Shown here piece after piece: positions 1 through 9,078 of a stretch of 64,000 nt of DNA. The DNA is taken from assembly GCF_017565765.1 (NCBI RefSeq), contig NZ_JAGDYP010000004.1, positions 98,606 to 162,605 on the forward strand. Direction: 5' to 3'. The notes below the pieces were generated by a model. The model was not told where the DNA came from, searched no databases, and saw only the letters and a list, made by a program, of their open reading frames with translations. Origin of the DNA: Capnocytophaga bilenii. Its GTDB lineage: Bacteria > Bacteroidota > Bacteroidia > Flavobacteriales > Flavobacteriaceae. The position numbers and the translations under genes were made by a program. Each line of letters opens with the position of its first letter. Position 1 is the stretch's first letter.

Positions 1-37
1 GGGAGGCTAAATAATAGTATAATACAAGAAAAAGAAA

Positions 38-63
38 AGAGGCTCATTGAAGCCTCTTTTTTT
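38..63. terminator. bidirectional intrinsic terminator
   Basis: Inverted repeat AGAGGCT/AGCCTCT (38-44 and 51-57) with a six-base loop, followed by a T run on the plus strand. The A-rich left flank gives a T-rich tail on the minus strand as well. It can end both a plus-strand gene entering from the left edge and the hydrolase gene that stops at 62. Confidence 0.75.
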
Positions 64-589
64 ATTTCACCAATTTAGCTATTTCTTTAAATTTAGGGTG
101 GGTAGCGTCTCCTAAAAGCTTAAACAGTAAGCCTTCGGTACTGAAGAGCTTAGCTCCTGCTTGTTGTAGCATTGTAAGCCCTATGGCTTTATTGCTTTCG
201 GTGCGTGAAGATACCGCATCGGTCAGGACAAGCACTTCGTAGCCTAAGGCTATTAAATCTACCGCAGTTTGATAAATGCAAATATGCGTTTCTATCCCTA
301 TCAAAATCACCTGCTTGTTATTGTTGTTCCTTACCGCTTCGGCAATAGAGGGCGTTCTCATTGCCGAGAAGCTACTTTTGCTAAGCGGTGTTATTCCGCT
401 CAGGGCGTTAGCCACATCGGGGTGGGTAGCTCCTAATTTTTCGGGCAACTGCTCTACCCACACTATAGGAATATCCAGAGTGCGACATCCGTTGATAGCT
501 ATACAACTATTGCGTATCACCTCTTCGTGCTGGTGCACTATTTGCGCCAGCTTTCCTTGTATATCAAGTACAATTAGCTGAGACTTCAT
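62..589 (-). CDS. isochorismatase-fold cysteine hydrolase
   Basis: 175 aa cytoplasmic protein of the isochorismatase-like (YcaC/nicotinamidase) superfamily. The expected Asp-Lys-Cys triad is visible: D9 in VLDIQGK, K71 in LSKSSFSA, and C104 in GIETHICIYQTA. Family members hydrolyse amides or vinyl ethers; the true substrate cannot be read from the sequence, and the short length with no fused carrier domain argues against a siderophore isochorismatase. It starts 19 bases after the thrA stop with no promoter-like box between them, so it is probably cotranscribed with thrA. A bidirectional terminator follows at once. Confidence 0.85.
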   Translation of the reverse strand: MKSQLIVLDIQGKLAQIVHQHEEVIRNSCIAINGCRTLDIPIVWVEQLPEKLGATHPDVANALSGITPLSKSSFSAMRTPSIAEAVRNNNNKQVILIGIETHICIYQTAVDLIALGYEVLVLTDAVSSRTESNKAIGLTMLQQAGAKLFSTEGLLFKLLGDATHPKFKEIAKLVK

Positions 590-608
590 AGATATTATTT
601 TTGTTTAA

Positions 609-3023
609 TTAATGTATTGATTTTTCGGCAAGGCGCAAGATGTCGCCAAATACCCCACGTGCCGTTACCGATGCCCCAGCACCTGCACCTTGTATTACGA
701 TAGGATTATCGCCGTAAGACTCGGTGTAGATTTCAAAAATAGAATCCGCACCTTTCACTTGCCCTAACGCACTATTGCGAGGTACAGATACCAGCGATAC
801 ATCAAGCTGTACAGTATCAGTCGAAGCCAAGTTGCCGTGCAAATCGCCTACATAGCGCAATACGTGGTCGGGGGCTTGTTGTTTTTTGATAGCCTCATAA
901 GGAGCGTTAAACTCATCTAAACGACTTAAAAAATCACTAACAGACCCCTCACGAAGGTTCTCAGGGATAAGGTTTTGTATTTTTACATCCGTAAATTCGT
1001 TGCCAAGGTCAAGTTCGCGCGCTAATATCAGTAATTTCCTTCCTACATCGTTACCGCAAAGGTCTTCACGAGGGTCAGGTTCGGTATAACCGCTGTTGAT
1101 AGCGTGTTGTAATACTTCGCTAAAAGGTTTATTTTCAGCAGAAAAAGTATTGAATAGGTAGCTCAGCGTACCAGAAAATATTCCTTTGATACGAGTGATG
1201 TTTTCGCCCGAATGGTGCAGCAAGCGTATCGTATCTATCAGCGGTAGCCCAGCCCCCACATTAGTTTCGTAGAGGTACGTTTTTTGATGTTGTTTGAGAG
1301 CCTCGCGCAGTTCTTGGTAGAAGCTGTAGTCAATCGTATTGGCAATTTTGTTAGCAGAAACAAGGTCGTAACCACTCTTTATCAGCGGGATATAGTTTTC
1401 TACAAACGTTTTGCTTGCAGTAACATCCACAGCTATAAGGTTTTCTAAATGATGTTCCGATACGAATGCCTGTAACGTTTCTAAGCTATAAGGCACAGCT
1501 TGGGCGGCAAAATCCTCTTTCCATTGAGCCCCTATACCTTTGGCGTTGGTGAGAATATTGTGAGAATCAGCAATCGCCACAATGCGCAAGCTAATATTTT
1601 TGCGTTGTAAGATATTGTTGTGAGCTTCAATTACTTGGTTGATGAGTGTTCCCCCCACAGTACCCTTACCAAAGATAACCAAGTTGATACGGCGCGATAC
1701 CCCAAATATTTCGCCGTGTATTACGTTTAGTGCTTTGTGCAGTAGCTCCGTTTTCAGCACCAAACTCACGTTTTTGCCCGTAACAGCGTTGTTGATGAGC
1801 AAAGGCACAATCTGGTTGCGGATAAGCGCATTATAAGGGTGATGGAAGGTAGAAAGCGGTTGCCCTACAATAGAAACTACCGACACGTTATCGATGATAG
1901 AAACTTCGCTTACGTCATTGGTATAGAAGTCGTGAGAAAACTCTTCATCAAGGGCAGCTTTAGCCAGTTGGGCATCTTTAGAAGCCACCACAAGTCCCAC
2001 ACCGCGTTCCGATGAACCTTGTGAGATAATACTTACACTGATTTGCTTTTGAGCCAATGCCCTAAAAATACGAGCATCAACACCCACTTCGCCTAATAGT
2101 CCACGACCTTCCAACACAATAAGAGCATTGTTTTTCAGTACCGAAATAGATTTGATACCCTCTTGTGTATTTTCGTTGTTGATAAGCGTTCCAGCATCTT
2201 CAGCATTGAAAGTGTTTTTGATACGCAGAGGAATATTTTTTTCAATGAGAGGGATAATCGTTTTGGCGTGCAGTATCGAGGCACCAAAGTTAGCCAGCTC
2301 ATTAGCCTCTTCAAAAGATAAATTTCTAATAATTTTAGCCTCAGGTACTAATTCAGGGTTAGCCGTAAAAATACCATCTACGTGAGTATAGTTCTGCAGT
2401 TCGTTAGCGTTTAGGTAATTGGCAAGTAGCGCAGCCGAGTAGTTACTGCCATTTCTGCCCAAAGTAGTAGTGTCGCCCTTTTCGGTAGCAGCAATAAAGC
2501 CCGTAACAATAGCCACCGTATCGGCAGGGATAGTAGCAAATAGTGCCCTTGTTTTAGCTTCCGATACCTCGTTGATAATTTGCGCATTACCCACCACCGC
2601 ATCAGTTTTAAAAATCTCACGACTATCTACAAAGCGGCTCTTTACCCCCTTGCGTTGCAATAGAGCGCTTACTATTTTTGCCGACATTAGTTCGCCTTGT
2701 GCCAATACTAAATCTTTAGTTTTAGGGCTGTAATCTTTCAGCAGCGACACCCCCTCCAAGAGTTTTTCCAGCAGTTGTAGCTCGCTCTCCAATGATACCT
2801 CAAAGTTATAGTTTTGTTCTTCTTTAAACTTTTCAAAATAAGGCAGATAATCATTGCCATTTGCAGCCTTTTCCAACAGCATTTCCAGTTCATCAGTAGT
2901 ATTGGCACGCGCCGATACTACCACAGCTATAGGTTCTTGTTGCAGTGTAGTAATAATAATATTGATAACTTTATCTATACCATTGTTAGCAAGTGATTTT
3001 CCACCAAATTTTAGTATTTTCAT
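609..3023 (-). CDS. thrA: bifunctional aspartokinase / homoserine dehydrogenase
   Basis: 804 aa fusion catalysing the first and third steps of the threonine/methionine branch: aspartate phosphorylation and NAD(P)H-dependent reduction of aspartate semialdehyde. The N-terminal kinase begins MKILKFGGKS and carries GRNGSNYSAALLA; two ACT-type regulatory repeats follow (about residues 290-440), then the Rossmann motif IFGKGTVGG (about 455) and the dehydrogenase signature TNVGAGLPLIDTI with GYTEPDPREDL. The ATG at 3023 is preferred over a longer frame open to 3059, because a promoter box lies at 3057-3064 and the kinase motif follows directly. No thrB or thrC is adjacent, unlike the common thrABC order. 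Confidence 0.96.
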   Translation of the reverse strand: MKILKFGGKSLANNGIDKVINIIITTLQQEPIAVVVSARANTTDELEMLLEKAANGNDYLPYFEKFKEEQNYNFEVSLESELQLLEKLLEGVSLLKDYSPKTKDLVLAQGELMSAKIVSALLQRKGVKSRFVDSREIFKTDAVVGNAQIINEVSEAKTRALFATIPADTVAIVTGFIAATEKGDTTTLGRNGSNYSAALLANYLNANELQNYTHVDGIFTANPELVPEAKIIRNLSFEEANELANFGASILHAKTIIPLIEKNIPLRIKNTFNAEDAGTLINNENTQEGIKSISVLKNNALIVLEGRGLLGEVGVDARIFRALAQKQISVSIISQGSSERGVGLVVASKDAQLAKAALDEEFSHDFYTNDVSEVSIIDNVSVVSIVGQPLSTFHHPYNALIRNQIVPLLINNAVTGKNVSLVLKTELLHKALNVIHGEIFGVSRRINLVIFGKGTVGGTLINQVIEAHNNILQRKNISLRIVAIADSHNILTNAKGIGAQWKEDFAAQAVPYSLETLQAFVSEHHLENLIAVDVTASKTFVENYIPLIKSGYDLVSANKIANTIDYSFYQELREALKQHQKTYLYETNVGAGLPLIDTIRLLHHSGENITRIKGIFSGTLSYLFNTFSAENKPFSEVLQHAINSGYTEPDPREDLCGNDVGRKLLILARELDLGNEFTDVKIQNLIPENLREGSVSDFLSRLDEFNAPYEAIKKQQAPDHVLRYVGDLHGNLASTDTVQLDVSLVSVPRNSALGQVKGADSIFEIYTESYGDNPIVIQGAGAGASVTARGVFGDILRLAEKSIH

Positions 3024-3056
3024 CTTCTTAAAATTAACGATTTTTATAAGCAGCCG

Positions 3057-3086
3057 CAAATATACAATTTTTTTTTGAATAACAAA
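3057..3086 (-). promoter_or_regulatory. Bacteroidota-type promoter of thrA
   Basis: Read on the minus strand: TTTG (3083-3086), an 18-base spacer, then TATATTTG (3057-3064), which fits the TTTG/TAnnTTTG consensus. It lies about 34 bases upstream of the chosen thrA start. Confidence 0.65.
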
Positions 3087-3100
3087 TATTAGCAGTCATA

Positions 3101-3235
3101 GGGGCAATTTGCCAATCACCCCCACATTCAAAATTCAAAATTCAAAATTCAGAATTCAAAATTCAGAATCATACAGGCGATTTTGTCAATCACCCCCACA
3201 TTCAAAATTCAGAATTCAAAATTCAGAATTTAAAA
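3101..3235. repeat. two-unit A/T-rich repeat with TTCAAAA/TTCAGAA heptads
   Basis: Two related units start near 3101 and 3175. Each has a GGC(A/G)ATTTTGYCAATCACCCCC-like head followed by CACATTCAAAATTC and alternating TTCAAAA and TTCAGAA words. The head is a degenerate form of the GGCGATTTGCCAATCGCC core found in repeats near 16094 and 26250. It fills the gap between the barrel gene (ending at 3230) and the thrA promoter. Confidence 0.7.
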
Positions 3236-4072
3236 CTGTATCCCAAATGAAAAAGGATACTGGCTACCACCATTAGCAAAGAGAGGCATTACAGCATAAC
3301 GCACATACACCGCTACATCTTTATAGCCCAAATATGCCGACCCTCCCCACGACAATTGGTTGATACCTAAATCCTTACGAGTAACACTCTTATACTGCAC
3401 ATTATCTTCGCTGTACTTCATCTTCTGGCTGCTGTCCAGCGACAAACTTCCGTAAACACCTATCCCCAGTTTAATCCTATCTCTATAGTTATAGTAGTGC
3501 ATATTACTGTTAGGATAAAGGTTAAACTCTATATGCAGAGGCAATACAAGGTTGTGCATACGAAGTTTAGATACCGAAGTATCATTAGCATAAGAAGCCA
3601 ACAGCGTTTGGTTATTATTGATCACAAAATGCTGATTATTCTTGATAGACAAGCTGTTAAACTGCCACAATAGCGCGTAATTAAATCTCAAACTATTCTT
3701 TTTGTTGATGTAATGAGCTATTTTAAAACCCAATTCAAAATTGTAAGAACCCATAAAGTAATACTTACTATTACCCCCACTGAGGTTGTAAAAGCCTATA
3801 GCAGTGTGACTAAGCAAGTCTTCTTTCAACGAAAAAGGCTTCCTATAAGCAGGAACATACCTATGCAAAGGCGTATCAGGTTCAGGAGGTTCAGGAGCTT
3901 CCTGAATCTCAGCAGGAGGTGGAGGCGCAGGAACATCAAACTTTTCTGAAGGAAAAGGCTCCTCATAAGGAGTATCAGGAAGGCTATCTTTAGCCTCAGG
4001 CACGGTAGGTTCTTGAGCAGCTGCCATCACAACCCAAAAGAACAAAGACGATAAAAGAAAAAAATGCTTCAT
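3230..4072 (-). CDS. secreted proline-rich outer-membrane beta-barrel protein, function unknown
   Basis: 280 aa with a signal peptide (MKHFFLLSSLFFWVVMAAAQ). Residues 20-75 form a Pro/Glu-rich linker (PAPPPPAEIQ, EAPEPPEPD). From about residue 85 to the end there are alternating aromatic/hydrophobic strands typical of an 8-12 strand outer-membrane barrel, ending in phenylalanine (FSFGIQF), the usual Bam-recognised C-terminus. I recognise no specific family; opacity/PorT-like barrels are the closest general picture. The acidic-proline linker may span peptidoglycan or contact a periplasmic partner. It stands alone between repeats, and its stop lies inside the repeat tract at 3230. Confidence 0.8.
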   Translation of the reverse strand: MKHFFLLSSLFFWVVMAAAQEPTVPEAKDSLPDTPYEEPFPSEKFDVPAPPPPAEIQEAPEPPEPDTPLHRYVPAYRKPFSLKEDLLSHTAIGFYNLSGGNSKYYFMGSYNFELGFKIAHYINKKNSLRFNYALLWQFNSLSIKNNQHFVINNNQTLLASYANDTSVSKLRMHNLVLPLHIEFNLYPNSNMHYYNYRDRIKLGIGVYGSLSLDSSQKMKYSEDNVQYKSVTRKDLGINQLSWGGSAYLGYKDVAVYVRYAVMPLFANGGSQYPFSFGIQF

Positions 4073-4109
4073 TGTTATTTAGATTTTTAAGTTTTTTTAT
4101 TCCGTTTCT

Positions 4110-4172
4110 CCACCCCACCCCGAGCGAACCTTCAGCGAAGGATGAGCGAAGGATGAGCGAAGGATAGTCAAC
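4110..4172. repeat. short tandem array of GATGAGCGAAG 11-mers
   Basis: About three to four copies of the 11-base word (a/g)GCGAAGGAT(g/a) in a row. The same word recurs near 26413-26465 and 40234-40300, so it belongs to a dispersed family. It lies in the divergent gap between the barrel gene and the M3 peptidase gene. Confidence 0.8.
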
Positions 4173-4239
4173 CCCTCCAACTCTCAATACCGCAAAATTA
4201 CAAAAAAAAACGAACAAAAACGCTAAAATGTTATATTTT

Positions 4240-4271
4240 TTTGTCAGGTTCAAAAAAATATAGTAATTTTG
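4240..4271 (+). promoter_or_regulatory. Bacteroidota-type promoter of the M3 peptidase gene
   Basis: TTTG at 4240-4243, a 20-base spacer and TAATTTTG at 4264-4271 match TTTG/TAnnTTTG. The start codon is about 130 bases downstream, so the 5' leader is long. The leader holds a 13-codon ORF (4289-4330, MKLYNEDLHLKIL) of unknown relevance. Confidence 0.6.
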
Positions 4272-4403
4272 CACCCTAAAAAATTGATATGAAATTATAT
4301 AACGAAGATTTGCACTTAAAAATACTTTAGGGGCACATCTTTCTATTTTTTGAAATTCTAAACCCAATACTTAGCAATTTCATACTCAAAAAGCAAAATA
4401 CTT

Positions 4404-6458
4404 ATGAAATATCAAACTAAAAAATTAGGACAAGCAAACGTCTTCGGTACCGAATATGATGCCGTCCCTTTTTCCCGATTCACAACCTTAGATTACAAAC
4501 CTGCTATTGAAGAAGCTATTAAGGAAAGTTTAGACGAAATAGACGCCGTTAGTAAAAATTACAAACCCGCTACTTTTGAAAACACCATTATCCCATTAGC
4601 TTATAGCACCGCTCGTTTAGACCGATTTACAGCGATGCTTTTCAACCTCAATAGTGCCGAAACATCAGTCAATTTACAAGCGCAAGCCCAGCTGGTATCC
4701 CCCCTGCTTACCGATTATCACAACGATGTCTATCTGAACGCCCTCCTGTTCAAGCGCGTAAAATCTATTTATAGGCAACGCGACAAAATGTCTCTTTCCC
4801 CCGAACAGCTCGTCTTGATAGAAAAAATACACAACGCTTTCCTGCGCAATGGTGCCGCCTTACGACAACGCAAAAACCGCTTACGCGAGATAGACCGTGA
4901 GCTCTCCAGCCTTACTCTCTTATTTTCAGAAAATATACTAAACGAAACCAACCAATACGTACTACATATTACCGAGCCCGCAATGCTCAGCGGCATCCCC
5001 AATGAAGTATTAGCATTGGCAGAAGCCGAAGCCCAAAAAAGAGAGTTGAAAGGCTGGTGTTTCAATCTCAGCGCACCGGTCTACCTGCCAGTGATGAAGT
5101 ATGCCGATAGCAGGCTGTTACGCCGCGAATTGTTTTTAGCTTATGAATCGCGTTGCTCACATAGCAATTTCAATAACAACGAAGATTGCTTGCAACGCAT
5201 CGCTTCTTTGCGCCGTGAGCGCGCACGCTTGTTAGGCTATGAAAATCACGCCGCTTTTGTGCTCGAACATCGTATGGCAGAAAATACTGATAAGGTAATG
5301 AACTTCCTCCACACGCTGCTCGAAGAAGCGCTACCTCGCGCCCAAGCCGAGATTACTATGCTCAAAAACTTCGCAGGAAACTATTGGGAAGAAGATGGCG
5401 ACAAAAATTTCTATATGTACGATTTTTATTATTATGCCGAAAAACTAAAACAAAAATTGTATAATATAGACGACCAGCAGCTGCGCCCCTACCTTTCATT
5501 AGACAATGCCGTAAAAGGCGCTTTCGCTATAGCTAATAAATTATATGGCATTCATTTTCAGGAAATTGATACCATAGAAAAATACAACCCCGAAGTGCAA
5601 ACCTATAAAGTTACCGATAAAGACGGCTCTTACCTCGGTTTGCTATACGCCGATTTCTTTCCACGCGAAGGAAAACGCGCAGGAGCTTGGATGACAGTAT
5701 TTAAAAACCAATATATAGACGAAGACGGCAACAACTCACGCCCACACGTGGCTATTGTGTGCAACTTTACACGCCCTACAGAAAATACCCCATCACTGCT
5801 CAGCTTTGATATGCTCCGCACACTTTTCCACGAGTTTGGGCACGCCTTGCACGCCTTGCTCTCCAACGTTACTTACCCCGAACTGAGCGGTACTCACGTA
5901 GCTCGTGATTTTGTAGAACTACCCAGCCAAATAATGGAAAATTGGTGCTATGAAGAAGAAGCTTTGCGCTTGTTTGCAACGCATTACCAAACAGGCGAAC
6001 CTTTGCCTATGGAATGGGTAGAACAGATAAAAAAAGCAGCTCACTTTATGGAAGGAGTACTCACCGTGCGCCAGCTCGATTTCGCTTTTATAGATATGTC
6101 TTGGCACACCCCCAAATACAACGATGAGTTTAGAACTGCCAAAAACGTAGAACACAGCGTAGGAGTATTAGGCAATGTAGTAACTATCCCCAAAGAACGC
6201 TGCATTTCTACTTCGTTTTCTCATATCTTTAGCGGAGGCTATGCCGCAGGCTATTACAGCTATAAATGGTCGGAAGTATTAGATGCTGATGCTTTTGAAG
6301 CTTTTAAAGAAAAAGGAATATTCAATACCGAAACAGCTGAGCGCTTTAGAAATGAAATACTTAGCAAAGGCGGTAGCGATAAAGAAATGACACTGTATAA
6401 GAACTTTAGAGGCAAAGAACCAAGCTTAGAGCCCCTGTTAAAACGATTAATAAATTAA
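4404..6458 (+). CDS. M3-family zinc metallopeptidase (Dcp/oligopeptidase A-like)
   Basis: 684 aa, the usual length for peptidyl-dipeptidase Dcp and oligopeptidase A. The zinc motif HEFGH is at residues 476-480 (RTLFHEFGHALHALL), followed by the downstream glutamate region (FVELPSQIMENWCYE) and the typical C-terminal SFSHIFSGGYAAGYYSYKWSEVLDADAF. No signal peptide is seen, so it probably degrades short peptides in the cytoplasm. Which of the two M3 activities it has (dipeptide release or endo-oligopeptidase) cannot be decided here. It has its own promoter with a long leader; the 2TM gene begins 30 bases after it. Confidence 0.93.
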   Translation: MKYQTKKLGQANVFGTEYDAVPFSRFTTLDYKPAIEEAIKESLDEIDAVSKNYKPATFENTIIPLAYSTARLDRFTAMLFNLNSAETSVNLQAQAQLVSPLLTDYHNDVYLNALLFKRVKSIYRQRDKMSLSPEQLVLIEKIHNAFLRNGAALRQRKNRLREIDRELSSLTLLFSENILNETNQYVLHITEPAMLSGIPNEVLALAEAEAQKRELKGWCFNLSAPVYLPVMKYADSRLLRRELFLAYESRCSHSNFNNNEDCLQRIASLRRERARLLGYENHAAFVLEHRMAENTDKVMNFLHTLLEEALPRAQAEITMLKNFAGNYWEEDGDKNFYMYDFYYYAEKLKQKLYNIDDQQLRPYLSLDNAVKGAFAIANKLYGIHFQEIDTIEKYNPEVQTYKVTDKDGSYLGLLYADFFPREGKRAGAWMTVFKNQYIDEDGNNSRPHVAIVCNFTRPTENTPSLLSFDMLRTLFHEFGHALHALLSNVTYPELSGTHVARDFVELPSQIMENWCYEEEALRLFATHYQTGEPLPMEWVEQIKKAAHFMEGVLTVRQLDFAFIDMSWHTPKYNDEFRTAKNVEHSVGVLGNVVTIPKERCISTSFSHIFSGGYAAGYYSYKWSEVLDADAFEAFKEKGIFNTETAERFRNEILSKGGSDKEMTLYKNFRGKEPSLEPLLKRLIN

Positions 6459-6488
6459 TAGCCATAGGGCACCAAATCATCAAATCAT

Positions 6489-6914
6489 ATGAATATAACA
6501 AAACAACAACTGACACCAGAGCAGTACGAGCTTTTCAAAAATGCCGAAATGCGTATAAAACAAAAACGCTTGCTCTACATTCACTTTTTTGTGATGTTGT
6601 TAGGCTGCGCCTTCTTTTGGGTAGCTAACAAATTGTTAGATTACTTGCCCGAATACAATTGGTGGCAGCTATTATCCGCTTTATGGCTCTTCTTGTGGCT
6701 ATGGCACGCAGTAAATGTTTTCTTCTTTAGTAAATTCTTAGGAAAACAATGGCGCGAAAAACAACGCGAACAACTCATAGCAGCACAACAAAAGAAAATT
6801 ATCAAAATGGAAGCAGCTATAGAACGTGATTTTGAACAACAAAAACAACAAGCTCAACGCGAATTGGCAGCTACAGAAAAAGCTCAACAAAATAACAATT
6901 CACAAGCAGTATGA
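6489..6914 (+). CDS. 2TM-domain small membrane protein
   Basis: 141 aa with two hydrophobic helices (about residues 28-50 and 58-80) joined by a short aromatic-rich turn, then a highly charged, Gln-rich C-terminal tail (EKQREQLIAAQQKKIIKMEA) that probably forms a coiled coil in the cytoplasm. This matches the 2TM-domain family common in Bacteroidota, whose function is unknown. Its stop overlaps the folA start (ATGA at 6911-6914), so the two are translationally coupled. Confidence 0.75.
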   Translation: MNITKQQLTPEQYELFKNAEMRIKQKRLLYIHFFVMLLGCAFFWVANKLLDYLPEYNWWQLLSALWLFLWLWHAVNVFFFSKFLGKQWREKQREQLIAAQQKKIIKMEAAIERDFEQQKQQAQRELAATEKAQQNNNSQAV

Positions 6915-7402
6915 TAACTATCATTGCTGCCGTAGGAAATAATAACGAATTGGGCAAAGGAGCAGACCTACTATGGCACTTGCCAAACGACTTTAAACAC
7001 TTCAAAGCGCTTACCACAGGGCATTGTATCATTATGGGGCGAAAAACTTTTGAAACGTTTAAAAAGCCGTTGCCTAATCGCAAGCATATTGTGGTAACTC
7101 GTCAGGCTGATTACTACAAAGAAGGGGCTATAGTGGTACATTCGCTGGAAGAGGGTATCGCTTTGGCTTTATGTACCGACCCCGACCCTTATATCATCGG
7201 CGGAGGAGAGATTTATGCACAAGCACTTCCTCTTGCCAACCGCATTGTGCTTACGCGGGTACATCATCATTTTGCAGAAGCTAATGTTTTCTTCCCCAAA
7301 ATAGACTATAAAAAGTGGAAACTTGTAGAGGTAGAGCATTTTAAGGCAGATGAGAAACACGCCTATGATTATAGTATTGAATATTTAGTGCTTAATGATT
7401 AG
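6911..7402 (+). CDS. folA: dihydrofolate reductase
   Basis: 163 aa enzyme reducing dihydrofolate to tetrahydrofolate with NADPH. The N-terminus is canonical (MITIIAAVGNNNELGKG), the active-site acid is D27 in WHLPNDFKHF, and the cofactor-binding motifs IIMGRKTFETF and YIIGGGEIYAQAL are intact. Length matches the family. It starts inside the last codons of the 2TM gene, and the DUF2797 gene follows after 44 bases. No thyA is adjacent. Confidence 0.96.
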   Translation: MITIIAAVGNNNELGKGADLLWHLPNDFKHFKALTTGHCIIMGRKTFETFKKPLPNRKHIVVTRQADYYKEGAIVVHSLEEGIALALCTDPDPYIIGGGEIYAQALPLANRIVLTRVHHHFAEANVFFPKIDYKKWKLVEVEHFKADEKHAYDYSIEYLVLND

Positions 7403-7446
7403 AAGGCAACACCCACTAACTACTAATGACTAACGCCTAACGACCA

Positions 7447-8235
7447 ATGTTTACAGGAGTATTACAAAAAATGCTTACAGAATGGGCAGACCCCATAAGG
7501 TATTACCTACCTATGGAAAGTGATTTTGTAGCGATGAACCAGCTGATAGGACAGCATATAAGTCTGCAATTCAAACACTTCCAATGTTTGAATTGTGGTG
7601 AGAACAAGCCTATATTCAGACAAGGATACTGCAAAGAGTGTTTTTTTGCAGTACCACAAACAGCAGATTGGATTATGCATCCTGAACTGAGCAAAGCCCA
7701 CTTGAATATAGAAGAGCGTGATTTAAACTACGAACAGCAAATGCAATTGCAGCCTCATTATGTGTATTTAGCCAATACAAGCGAGGTGAAAGTGGGGGTA
7801 ACCCGCAAAAGCCAAGCTCCTACCCGCTGGATAGACCAAGGCGCTCACGAGGCACTCGTAATTGCCGAAGTGCCTAATAGGTATTTGGCAGGAATAGCCG
7901 AAGTCGCTCTAAAACAACATATTGCCGATAAAACCAATTGGCGTAAAATGCTCACCAATCAATTCACTTCTGTAGATTTAGAAGCCGTAAAAGCACAGTT
8001 ACGCCCTTTTATCCCCCAAGAAGTACAACCGTATATTGCAGAAGAAACAGCCTTGTGGCATCTGCACTTTCCGGTGTTGCAATACCCTGCACAGGTACGT
8101 TCGCTACAGCTGCTACAAACACCACATTATGAAGGTAAATTAGTGGGTATCAAAGGGCAGTATCTTATTTTTGAAGACAATACAGTTTTTAATATAAGAG
8201 GCAACGAAGGGCTCGTAGTGGCGTTGGCGTTATAA
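7447..8235 (+). CDS. DUF2797 family protein with a zinc-ribbon-like motif
   Basis: 262 aa. A four-cysteine cluster (C47-x2-C50 and C62-x2-C65, in QCLNCGENKP and GYCKECFF) suggests a structural zinc. The middle holds the family block HYVYLANTSEVKVGVTRKSQAPTRWIDQGA, which resembles GIY-YIG-like short-repeat proteins. Activity is uncharacterised. It follows folA on the same strand and probably shares its transcript. Confidence 0.75.
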   Translation: MFTGVLQKMLTEWADPIRYYLPMESDFVAMNQLIGQHISLQFKHFQCLNCGENKPIFRQGYCKECFFAVPQTADWIMHPELSKAHLNIEERDLNYEQQMQLQPHYVYLANTSEVKVGVTRKSQAPTRWIDQGAHEALVIAEVPNRYLAGIAEVALKQHIADKTNWRKMLTNQFTSVDLEAVKAQLRPFIPQEVQPYIAEETALWHLHFPVLQYPAQVRSLQLLQTPHYEGKLVGIKGQYLIFEDNTVFNIRGNEGLVVALAL

Positions 8236-8286
8236 CACTATCAATAAAAGTGATTGTAATTGTGGTATTTGTTGAATAAGATTCTT

Positions 8287-8294
8287 TATCTTTG
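8287..8294 (+). promoter_or_regulatory. -7 box of the superoxide dismutase gene
   Basis: TATCTTTG followed by C and an A-rich leader, 26 bases before the sod start codon. No well-spaced TTTG -33 element is evident. Confidence 0.6.
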
Positions 8295-8320
8295 CATCAA
8301 AAACTAAAATACCTAATATT

Positions 8321-8926
8321 ATGGCTTTTACATTACCTAAATTACCTTATGCTTACGATGCGCTTGAACCTTATATAGACGCTCGTACTATGGAAATACA
8401 CCATACCAAGCACCACAACGCTTATACTACAAACTTGAACGCTGCTATTGCAGGTACCGACTTAGACAACCAGTCTATCGAAACCATACTCACTACGCTG
8501 GATATGAACAACGCCGCAGTGCGAAACAACGCTGGTGGCTATTACAATCACAATCTTTTTTGGGAAATAATGGCTCCTAAAGCTGGCGGACAGCCTACAG
8601 GTGAGCTTGCTAAGGCTATAAACGATGCTTTTGGTAGTTTTGATAATTTTAAAACTGCGTTTAGCAAGGCAGCCGCTACCCGCTTTGGCTCTGGTTGGGC
8701 GTGGCTTTGTGTTCATAAAGGTGGTAAAGTAGAGGTGTGCTCTACAGCCAACCAAGATAACCCGCTAATGCCTACTATGCAATGCGGTTTCCCTATCTTA
8801 GGGCTTGATGTCTGGGAACACGCATACTACCTAAACTATCAAAATCGCCGTCCCGATTATATAGAAGCGTTCTTCAATATTATCAATTGGGATAAAGTAG
8901 CCGAATTATACAATAATAACAAATAA
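8321..8926 (+). CDS. superoxide dismutase, Fe/Mn family (Mn-type signature)
   Basis: 201 aa cytoplasmic enzyme converting superoxide to oxygen and peroxide. The ligand regions are intact: [11 protein letters not shown] near residue 25, [12 protein letters not shown] near 70-80, and [18 protein letters not shown] near the C-terminus. The GG in NAGGYYNH, together with the Gln in [10 protein letters not shown], is the manganese-type pattern (iron-type enzymes carry Gln at the earlier position). Mn or cambialistic use is therefore likely. It is monocistronic: its own -7 box upstream, a strong terminator downstream. Confidence 0.95.
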   Translation: MAFTLPKLPYAYDALEPYIDARTMEIHHTKHHNAYTTNLNAAIAGTDLDNQSIETILTTLDMNNAAVRNNAGGYYNHNLFWEIMAPKAGGQPTGELAKAINDAFGSFDNFKTAFSKAAATRFGSGWAWLCVHKGGKVEVCSTANQDNPLMPTMQCGFPILGLDVWEHAYYLNYQNRRPDYIEAFFNIINWDKVAELYNNNK

Positions 8927-8953
8927 TACCTGAAGTTAAATTACTCATATCTT

Positions 8954-9006
8954 ACTTTGCCAAAAGTCGTAGCTCAACAAACTACCCACTTTTGGCAAAG
9001 TTTTTT
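8954..9006 (+). terminator. intrinsic terminator after the sod gene
   Basis: A perfect 14-bp inverted repeat ACTTTGCCAAAAGT / ACTTTTGGCAAAGT (8954-8967 and 8988-9001) followed by a T run. The same CTTTGCCAAAG palindrome is reused in the terminators near 13044 and 37828. Confidence 0.85.
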
Positions 9007-9007
9007 A

Positions 9008-9038
9008 TTTGTTATTTATCATTATTTTTGTATCTTTG
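9008..9038 (+). promoter_or_regulatory. consensus promoter of pncB
   Basis: TTTG (9008-9011), a 19-base spacer, TATCTTTG (9031-9038): an exact match to the Bacteroidota vegetative consensus. It sits just after the sod terminator and fixes the pncB start downstream, at 9079. Confidence 0.8.
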
Positions 9039-9078
9039 CCCGCAATATGGTATAATTACTAATAATTTACTGAAAACT

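Noticed and set aside
3996-4367. Minus-strand ORF of 123 codons opposite the M3 peptidase leader
   Set aside because: It overlaps the start of the barrel gene in another frame, spans repeats and a promoter, and resembles no protein.
8992-9078. N-terminal extension of pncB
   Set aside because: The extension overlaps the sod terminator and lies upstream of a consensus promoter at 9008-9038.
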